A stretch of 64,000 nt of DNA, taken from Bimastos eiseni. Its lineage: Eukaryota; Annelida; Clitellata; Crassiclitellata; Lumbricidae. Within the stretch, counting starts at the first letter, position 1. Each line of letters begins with the position of its first letter. Positions 56,107 through 64,000 of the stretch are shown here, one piece after another. The stretch covers positions 41,365,919 through 41,429,918 of the forward strand of contig OY365811.1 in NCBI GenBank assembly GCA_959347315.1. Direction: 5' to 3'. Both the position numbers and the translations under genes were made by a program. The notes beneath the pieces are model-generated. The model was not told the DNA's origin. It saw only the letters and a program-made list of their open reading frames with translations, and did no database searches.

Positions 56107-56395
56107 GGCTGTCAACGGGTACCCGGGTACTCAGGAACCCGTCCAAAGCTGACTTCCCGGGTAATGAAATCGGTTTTCGGGTACCCGAAATTCCGTAAAA
56201 ATTCGTGAAAATTCGTGATTTTGCCTGAACATATGCAATAAATATTCCGTTGGTCATATTGGCTGACTGCCCGGACAATGAAATCGATTCTAGGGTGTCC
56301 GACATTCCGTAGAATGCGCAGTTCTCTACATCTTCTAACAAAATATTCGCGTGGATCGACTGGTACCCGGGTCTCGATTTCAACATTTTGTGACG
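56107..56395. mobile_element. GGGTACCC-rich element with internal repeat
   Basis: Palindromic GGGTACCCGGGTACTC near the left end and TGGTACCCGGGTCTCG near the right. Two related internal units occur: AATGAAATCGGTTTTCGGGT at 56164 and AATGAAATCGATTCTAGGGT at 56278, each followed by an ATTCCGTA segment. It looks like a small DNA-transposon derivative; the family is not identified. Confidence 0.5.
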
Positions 56396-56648
56396 GCCGT
56401 AATAATGATAAAACCGAATGCCCAGTGGTTATCGGGGTGAACTGCCAATGGAAAGATTGAAAGTCCCGTTAAGGCAGATATTTGTATAAGCTTAAGGATT
56501 AAGATCCATTTAGTAGATAGATCATAATGAACTCAGTCACCATATATTGCTTGTGCTCTACAGATGGAAAGTAGTAGCGAGTGTGAAATGCCGACCGCCC
56601 TCTTATGCCGAGGCTAAGAAAATGAAGTCGCTGACCTGTCGGTGTCCG

Positions 56649-56942
56649 CTTGATAATCCGAAAGTTTGATAGTCCGAAGCTTCTTTACTCCGACATTAAC
56701 TTAACTAGAAGCTGGGTTAATATATGAAAAGAATGTGTAAACTGTTAGCTGGATTGATATGAAAAGAATCATGCCTAATTGGAAGTTGGATGAATAAAAA
56801 AAAGGTGCAATGAAGCTTCTAGCCAAACATAATTCTTTTAATTAATACAACTACCATTAATACCGCAATCTTATCACCTATCGACCGGACACCATGCAAT
56901 CTTTTGACTATCGAACTTTACCATAGACTATCGAACCCAAAG
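56649..56942 (-). mobile_element. MITE-like element with GGTTCGATAGTCC termini, copy 2
   Basis: The reverse complement aligns with 11449-11747 end to end. Shared runs include GATTGCATGGTG, GGTCGATAGGTGATA, AAAAGAATTATGTTTG, TAGGCATGATTCTTTTCA and TTAATGTCGGAG. Both ends have TCCGAAAGTTTGATAGTCCG-type inverted subrepeats. Confidence 0.8.
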
Positions 56943-58639
56943 AATACGTTGAAATGGCCGGCGTTTCCCGATAGGAACGTAAATACAGGGAAATTACATA
57001 AATGCAAAAGGGTGATGGCATCTGTAGGAAAAAGGAAATCGGGGTGATAGACAAACATTTTTGCTGCAGGATCAATATTTTAACCTATTTATGATGCCCA
57101 TGTTTTAAACTGAGCATCTTTATGAATATCAAGGGTGGCAGAAATTGGGACATTCTACAAACGCACAAAGCGTTAAGCTTTACTTTTCACTAATGTAGGC
57201 TACCCTTGACCTTAGTCGTACTTGTGCGTGTATTAGCTCATGGGCTTTTGGTTTTATTTATATAGACGAGGTCTTACTACAAGCCTAGGTCCTTGACACG
57301 ATTATTAAGTGACAATGACTCAACTTTGGCCAAATACAGTTCCTCCCTTTTATTTAAACTGTAGGCCACTGTAGGCCTATTTAAGAAAACTGAAGTAGCA
57401 AATAAGCTGATCGCTAAGGCTAAAAGGAATCAATCCTCGAGTTCTCTTCTTCAGTTTCTCAAACCTCTGCTACTCATTGTTTCTCTTCTTCTACAATTTC
57501 ATCCTCTGCTTTTCTTTAGCTAATCGTGGAGGGTGGAGGGTGGAATAAAGAAATGGAATTGTACCTGTATGCTACTGTTCATTATTAAATTCACCTTGGT
57601 TATAGACTTTGCCCCAACACTGAATTGGCCTACCATAGAGCACAACCTGGGGGTCACGACACAATAAAATGGAGCTAACAGACATTTGACAAACTGCTTA
57701 ATTTGTGAAAAGTGTCTATTCGTTTCAAACCAGCAAATAGATGTGTTTCCAGTAACTGCATCGACACCAAAAGTTCATCTGTTATAAATATCGCTGCTTC
57801 AAAGATATTAGTTGACATAGACTTTGCAAAGCGCTTACAATAACTTTTTTACTAGAAAATGTGTTTTGTTAAAGAACTCAGGAGCTTAGATGGATTCCTT
57901 AAACGTTGATCCGTCATAAATCTCGTTCCTCCATAAAATGCTAGTCGGCATGGGCGTTGTAAACGAGGTTGAAAGCCATAATGGGCAAATAGGCTTACCC
58001 GTGCATGTGAATTTTTTACTAGTAAAGGCTTTGTGTCGGTTGCTGGCAACCAACACCAAACCAGATTCCTTATAAATTCAAAATGCTATGAATTTCTCGC
58101 CCTAAGCTCTTTAGCAATGAAGCCTTGAGCTGTCATGCGTACATTGCATAGTCTACGTCTTTTTGATAATTTATGCGTGCGTCATCTTTCAGTTGGCTTC
58201 AATTTTCATGTGAAGGCAGACCTTCGCTGATACATAATCTCAAACGTGCAGTTTAGCGATTATTGTCGAAACAAATTAACTTTAAGGTAAGCTACCTCCT
58301 GATTTTATTTTATATGACCACTATTTTCTCTAAACATTGAAAACGATTATGTAAATTATTAACTTCAGCTATGAAGTATGGATTGATAGATGACTTGAGC
58401 AATATGATAATGTGCATGACTTGTCTTGTATAAAAGCCAGGACAAAATGCCTATCAATGTATTTTTCTTCTTACTATCATTATCATTATTAGTATCATTC
58501 TCGTTATTATTATAACTTTCATTATGATTATTTTTTAGCTATTTATTGTATGCCCCGCGATATGCATGATCTTTATGGGACTTTGAGATTGCCAAATATG
58601 GATGTAATTTACCTCGAAATAGTCATCTGCGTTGAAACG

Positions 58640-59460
58640 CTGTATCGTTAACGAGATACGTTGGTAGAGGAAGGAAGTTTCTCATGGGTTCCCCGAGACC
58701 ATGTTGAGTTTTTGTCCTAGGTCGGATAGAAAGACAAGGCCTACGGTGTCTATCGGGTCCATGGCCTCAAAGGCGAAAGGGACAAACAGTTGCGTGGTAG
58801 AGAGCGGGTGATATTTTTCGTGCTTGCGGACCGCTACTCTTTCAGTCGCTGCTCCAACTGTCTGAAATGTGTGAAAAATAAGACGCCGCTAAGGTGTCAG
58901 TCACGGTCGCGTTCCAGGCAAGGCAACGTAATCAGCCACAGGACCAGGATTAGGCCATCGGACCGTCTACCGCAAGATCTCAATAAACAGGATGGCTCCT
59001 TGACGGGTAGCCAGCGCGGACCAAACCTCGGTAGACCAAGTCATTCAGAGATAAATGTCTAAGGAGTCTTCTCGGGCCCAGAGCGCAAGAGAGCCCATTG
59101 GCGGCCATCAGCGGCTCCCATGACACCAAACGGGCATTTGTGTGGTTCACACAGAGGGATCCCCAACCCTGATTGCCTCATAATCCAGCCTAAACGCGCA
59201 GTTGGCAATGAGCGATGCCAGCAACCAGTCGCCAGCATGTGGGGTCGCCGTTGCCCTTAGGCGCCCCCTACATGTATGTCCAGGATCCGGGAGTCTGGCT
59301 TGAAGTTCAGATATAACTCTGTCCAGAAGGGCCTGCCCCAGGACGACTGTCTGTGGGCGATGCTAGTTTCTGGACATTGCACTGGATCAATTTTCAACCA
59401 TTGGGTCCGTGCAGTCTTCCAATGCAGGTCAGAAGAGGCGGTGCTATCTATCATTGAAGA
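58640..59460 (-). mobile_element. Decayed retroelement polymerase C-terminus (minus strand)
   Basis: On the minus strand the stretch about 58800-58640 reads LFVPFAFEAMDP, then FLSDLGQKLNMVSGNP, then FLYQRISLTIQRFNA, with stop codons between. This resembles the conserved C-terminal end of many invertebrate retroelement polymerases (FxPxAxETxG...LFQRxSxAIQRxNA). Higher GC and broken frames continue to about 59460. The family is uncertain and no intact frame remains. Confidence 0.5.
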
Positions 59461-59880
59461 CTAGAGTCCATCGGTATCCGCGATCGAAGCCAATAAATCG
59501 GGAAGTGTCAGGTATGTCACAGATCGAATCCCCAGGATGGCATCATATCGCACCAGTCTTCATTATTATTTTATGTTCTGTCCAGAGAAATTTCTCCATT
59601 TTTTTCCACCTTCGCATTTCAAAAACTTCCTGTCTAATTATGTGTGCCTTTCTCCATGAACTTATGAAGAGTTTCTAACAGTAAGGAGCTCACAGAGATG
59701 TAGCTTTGAAGATATAAGTATGTCATGAGGCAACGAAGGTACGATTACATCGTTACGGAGCGCATTAGCCAATGAGTTTGTCTCATAGTTCGTTTCTTGG
59801 ACAATGTTTCTTTACAGGAATCTCACTTAAGAACATAATTGAATACAAATACACAGATCCACTGTTCTTCTCTCGTATAG

Positions 59881-62800
59881 ATGTTTGACGGAAGAGAGAG
59901 TCAAGTGTTTGGAGCGTCAATCATAATCGTTGCTGTCTACCTCGCGCTGCGCTGGATCAAGCAGAGCGGACTGAAAGATGATGGAAAGCGTTATCCACCA
60001 TCGCTTCCAGTTCTTCCAGTTGTGAGTGCGATACTTTGTGGAGGATTGGAGGTGCTTCCAGATCTCTTCATGAGATTTTCGGAGAAACTAGGCCCCATCT
60101 TCACCTTCAAAATAGCAAAACGGTACAACATCATCATTGTTACGGTTGCGATCATCGACTTCACCATAGTAATTACCTCTTTGGGTCTCCCTCCGCCAAC
60201 TTTCTGGGTCTCTGCTCTAGGGTCTCCTCTATTCCGCACTGGATTGACCTTCCCGGACTGCAGGTGGTTCCTCGCCTGCGCTCTGCCACGGAACAATCAA
60301 GAAGCTTCGCCTACGTGGGTCCCCCTTCCTCTTCGAGAGGAGCTGCTCTCTCCTACCTCTGCTGCCTTCCGGAGGCGCCTGAAATCTTTCCTGTTCTCCA
60401 TTTAGCTAGGTGTTGAGTCGTGAGTTTATTTGATATCGAGTGGGGTTCTATAAGTATTCTATTACAATTTTTAAAAGTCATTAAGATCGTCACTCATATC
60501 GTCATCATCACCATCATAATCATCAATAAGAAAAAATATCAGTTGTCCTGCAGTGGGAAGTTGGATAGGCTCACTCATTTAAACCCATCTCTTGGTCCAG
60601 AGGCATCTACTTTCTAGCCAACGATTGGTACATGGTTTCCAATCATCGTTATTGTAAACGCAACTTTACATTCAGAAGCGCTGCTGTAACGCAACAGCCT
60701 ATGTCAGTGGAGGTCGGAGTGGAAACAGAGCAGCTGCTAAAGAGTATTTTGTTGAGGACTACAAGGAACCTGCAGTCATTATATGTCAGAATAAAAATGG
60801 AACAATCTCATGTCTCAATGCCGAGTAACTTCCCACTGCCTTGTCATTTCCAAACAATTTTGAAAACATACCGATGATTAAACATCAGTCTTCCTTCGTT
60901 TAACTTCGTAAGGGAGATGATGGCTCTCGTGAGTATTTGCAATGAGTTATATTGTAACTTGCGCAGAGCCGTCATCGTGTTTAATGGATACGATGCGATA
61001 TACGATGCGTTGGTCAGACACTCGGAGGCATTCGCACATAAAGATACGATCTGGGCTGAAGAGAACATCCTCAATCGCCAACAAAAAGGTCAGTTCAGCC
61101 TCAACGCCCTAAATGTTAGCATCATGGCATCTACGTGGAGGTTTTAAGCGTTGGCCCCTACTAAACTCGGAAAAATCTCCACCACCGTATATTGAGAGCT
61201 TGAGAAAGTAATATTGAGGCCTACTATTTCGTATGTAAGTTTTTATTATTATTTAATTTCTTATTGAATAACAACGCTGCTATTAGAATGATAATGAGTC
61301 CAGATTTAAGACATTTGAATTTAGAATTGAAATTGAAATATTGAAACGACATAATTATTGTTGACCCGATGTTTCAATAACTTGAATAAGTTGTTACTGG
61401 TAAAACGTATTAGAATAATATATTTTCGTTTAGTCAATTCAAACCGACAAAACGCAGTATGCTTATAATTATGTGATATAAGTGAAGAAGCAACAGATAA
61501 TAACAAGCTCAGCAGGAGTCGACGTTTAATCGTAGGTCAGCCATGCAATACTCCATATATCCTGCATCTAACTTTAATAGCGCCACGTAGCGAATGGAAG
61601 GATTAGTCAACCTCATGGCGGCTATCTAAATGAGTCCTTATTCCCGAGACACCGTGTTAGCAATCAACCATCTCCCGCATCTAATACTCAGGGTCCAAAA
61701 TGGTGGGTACATAAGTCCATGTGACGCATAACATAAAGATATGTAATCGCAGTCATTATGTCGTAGTAAAGGATTAATATAACGGCAATATGAGTCATAG
61801 GTGCTTGCGACCCGGTCAGTGTCCTCACAGACGATGAGGGCAGGATTAAGGTTCTAACGGAGCTATAATCGGAAGTTAAGGAAAGAAGTCAGTCCTATCG
61901 GGCGGTGGTAGAGAATTTCAGCTGGCAAACAATGATGAAACTGATATAACACCTAACGAAATAAAATTCAAACTTCTAGAACAACCACACGACATGACGC
62001 GAGCCTTCCTATCCCAATGTAGACCTGTATGTTTACAGGATTATAGGCTTCTTGAAGCCTCATCAGAGACGCCCCAAATAAAGATAATGCACAAAAGCAT
62101 TTAAGGCGTCTCCACCTTCCAGAACACTAAATGGGTCCATACATTCTGGATTCGGACGATTCTTATTCTCAAGTTGGTCTAGGTATACCTACCCTACCAT
62201 ACACGTAACCTTGTATCTGCGTATTTCAATCGATCGAGTGATCGATATTTTTACGATTATTTACATCTAAATGCAGAATTCAATCAGTAACTTTGATTAT
62301 GAGGGAGAAATCTAGTGGTAGGTTTGCACGCCGCATTAATTTGTTGGCTTTTGCAAGGATTGTGTGCGTTTAAGAGGAGTTTTGTTCGCAAATTGCCTAG
62401 GCCATGTAAATGCATAAGGCCATCCATTCTAATATGCACGGTGATTCTCAGCCACGCCTCCTGTAGTCGAGTGTTTTCGTCTCGGTGGAAGTCGAGTGAC
62501 CTGGACCGTTAGTCACGGGTGGCTTTCCAATCGACCGACCAACACACGACGAATGCTTTTTCTACGTCCTCTTTGTCCCTCAACGAATATCCGAATGCAC
62601 CTCATCTTTCACCGGCGAGGACTACTCGCCCATTTTGTACCGTGTCTGCGCCATGCCATATATCAGCTGTCGACGGGAATCCCTTGGTTGGTTCAGCTGT
62701 CGACGGGAATCCCTTAGCTCATGCGTTGGCCCACCACTGGTGACTCTTTCAGCTAACTATCTATAGTTTTGCTAACAGCTTTATTTATCTCGTTCACAAT

Positions 62801-63908
62801 GCCATTTAACATCGCTTAGGCCAGAAAAGAGAGCGCCTCTGAGTAAATATCCTGAAGAGGTTTTATATAAATGCTTGATTACATCACATTGCCCGTCGAG
62901 CGTATGCAGACGGGAAGAAAAAAAATACTTGTATTCTTACTTACCTACTTAGATTCGGGCTGCAATAGCATTAGGGTTAACGATGTCTCAAGTAGTCTGT
63001 GATCTCATCATACCACAACAAGAAAAATGAAAATTGATTTAATGCTATTAAATATTTACCGAGATCTTTTTCTCAGAATTGTAATCCCAATTTTTTTTAT
63101 TATTTTAGGCATACTATTCGCACTATACGACGACACGTATAAGAAACACCACAAATTGTCACTGACCATCCTCAAGGAGTTTGGATTTGGAGTCGACAAA
63201 GTCATGGAAACTAGAATCATCCAAGAAGCGGAATCATTGCACCAGCAAATTCTCCAACTAAATGGCCGTCCATTCGATCCAAAATGGCCAGTAATCTTTG
63301 CCAGTTCAAACGTCGCGCTGACTATTCTATTTGGCAAAAATTTCTTGAAGTCTTTACCAAAGGAATATTCTGCAATCATTGAGGGCAGCATTGGTTACTT
63401 TACAAACCTGGATTTTACTATCAACATGGCTCCAATTTTGCGATATCTTCCATTTTACCGGAAGAAGATAAACTGTTTGCGTAATTCCAACCAGATGATG
63501 TTGGACTCCATCGAAGCGGGAATAAAGTTTGTAAAATCCAACAATTCTGAGCCTACATTTGTTGGGAGATTTCTGGAAATCGAGGGTATTGATTATGACC
63601 ACCAGGATCTACTCTATGTACTGCGTGATCTATGCTTGGGTGGCACGGAAACCGTTCCGACAACGTTGGAGTGGGCTTTGGTGGAATTGGCCAACCATCC
63701 TGAGGTTCAGAAACGCATGCGTAAGGAGATTGAGGAGATGGTGCCAGGAGACAGACTTCCCATACTCGATGATAAACCACGTTTACCATACACGGAAGCT
63801 GTGATCTTGGAAGTCATGAGACGACACACGATTGGTCCCTTTTACGCTCGGCATTCAACACTGAAAGACACCAAGGTCCTCGGGTACGATGTACCTAAAG
63901 ACTGTCAG
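59881..63908 (+). CDS. Cytochrome P450-8, CYP2-like, 3'-partial at window edge
   Basis: Clan-2 microsomal P450 of the P450-1 type. Exons: A 59881-60122, B 60967-61088, C 63109-63908. Exons D and E must lie beyond the window. Exon A has an anchor (GASIIIVAVYLAL) followed by RWIKQSG and RYPPSLPVLP. Exon C is 800 bp, as in P450-1. It has a YKKHHK C-helix (Trp to Tyr, Arg to His), a GGTETVPTTLE I-helix and EVMRRHT. The exon C end aligns with P450-1 only at CAG|GCGAGT, so the donor is GC, not GT; the frame otherwise runs to TAA at 63939-63941. The A-B intron has a LINE fragment from about 60170. The B-C intron has a LINE-tail relic at 62816 and a tandem CAGCTGTCGACGGGAATCCC doublet (62668-62714). 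The start codon follows CGTATAG. Confidence 0.87.
60168..60405 (+). mobile_element. LINE reverse-transcriptase C-terminal fragment in P450-8 intron
   Basis: Two overlapping frames carry VPRLRSATEQSRSFAYVGP and LLSPTSAAFRRRLKSFLFS, the usual C-terminal end of a non-LTR polymerase, with a frame change between. It begins about 50 bp after the exon A donor, so exon A appears to read through into it. It differs in sequence from the LINE at 21515-23130. Confidence 0.7.
62816..62885 (+). mobile_element. LINE 3'-tail relic
   Basis: TTAGGCCAGAAAAGAGAGCG, CCTCTGAGTAAATATCCTGA and AGAGGTTTTATATAAATG match the end of the LINE at 23070-23120. The TTGA tail is short. Confidence 0.5.
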
Positions 63909-63940
63909 GCGAGTTTATACTGGGCTGTTTCACAGTCATA

Positions 63941-63992
63941 AGGTCAGGTCAGGTCGATGTCAGGTTAGGTCAGGTCAGTTCGATGTCAGATG
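63941..63992. promoter_or_regulatory. AGGTCA half-site cluster in intron C-D of P450-8
   Basis: AGGTCA occurs at 63941, 63946, 63967 and 63972, with AGGTTA and AGGTCG variants between. A weaker version lies at the same place in P450-1 (2151-2195). AGGTCA is the nuclear-receptor half-site, but the 5-bp spacing means it may be only a short tandem repeat. Confidence 0.35.
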
Positions 63993-64000
63993 GGTAAATG

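Larger units (their letters stand above)
54671..59880. other. Long spacer P450-7 to P450-8
   Basis: No intact gene. It begins with a 3' flank related to P450-5 and 6 (54770-54790) and AATGAATTAA-type degenerate repeats (55440-55590) shared with 47430-47700. It holds a SINE, a GGGTACCC element, a MITE copy and a minus-strand retroelement relic, listed separately. 56950-58600 is AT-rich with nothing recognised. The P450-8 start at 59881 follows CGTATAG, a splice acceptor. Confidence 0.55.

Overview
The window is AT-rich animal genomic DNA. Genes are split by GT-AG introns, and the spacers hold long microsatellites and non-LTR retrotransposon, tRNA-SINE, MITE and LTR remains. The palindrome TAGGCCTA recurs throughout. 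The coding content is one tandem array of clan-2 (CYP2-like) microsomal cytochrome P450 genes, all on the + strand. I infer a marine invertebrate, perhaps an echinoderm or related deuterostome; the sequence alone does not settle the species.

All the genes share one architecture of five coding exons. A (about 240 bp) carries the membrane anchor and proline hinge. B is 122 bp. C (794 or 800 bp) runs from the C-helix through the I-helix and ExxR. D (133 bp) has the PERF motif. E (about 180-200 bp) has the heme-cysteine loop. The intron phases are identical in every copy, so exons and breaks can be placed to the base. Every exon A begins with its ATG directly behind a splice-acceptor AG, which implies an unseen non-coding first exon.

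Layout: P450-1 (423-2995, exon A lies off the left edge); P450-2 (5190-9748); P450-3 (14077-18736); a broken copy P450-4 (25846-27422, exons C and D only); P450-5 (31756-36215); a decayed exon C (37298-37803); P450-6 (40183-45221); P450-7 (50615-54670, 2-bp frameshift); P450-8 (59881-63908, running off the right edge). Three groups are visible: the outer pair 1 and 8 plus the decayed exon (800-bp exon C, Gly-Gly-x-Glu-Thr I-helix), genes 2-4, and genes 5-7.

The spacers record repeated unequal duplication. Genes 2, 3 and 4 have homologous upstream and downstream blocks. One downstream block (from 20660) and one intron block (28594-28748) survive without their exons, so at least two further P450 copies have been lost. 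A truncated exon A (30661) is fused at a short microhomology to sequence that also lies upstream of P450-6. Because the flanks are duplicated, two transposon insertions can be checked against paralogous empty sites.

Together the intact loci (2, 3, 5, 6, and probably 1 and 8) should encode ER-anchored monooxygenases that take electrons from P450 reductase. Substrates cannot be read from the sequence. I saw no gene other than P450s and decayed retroelement reading frames.
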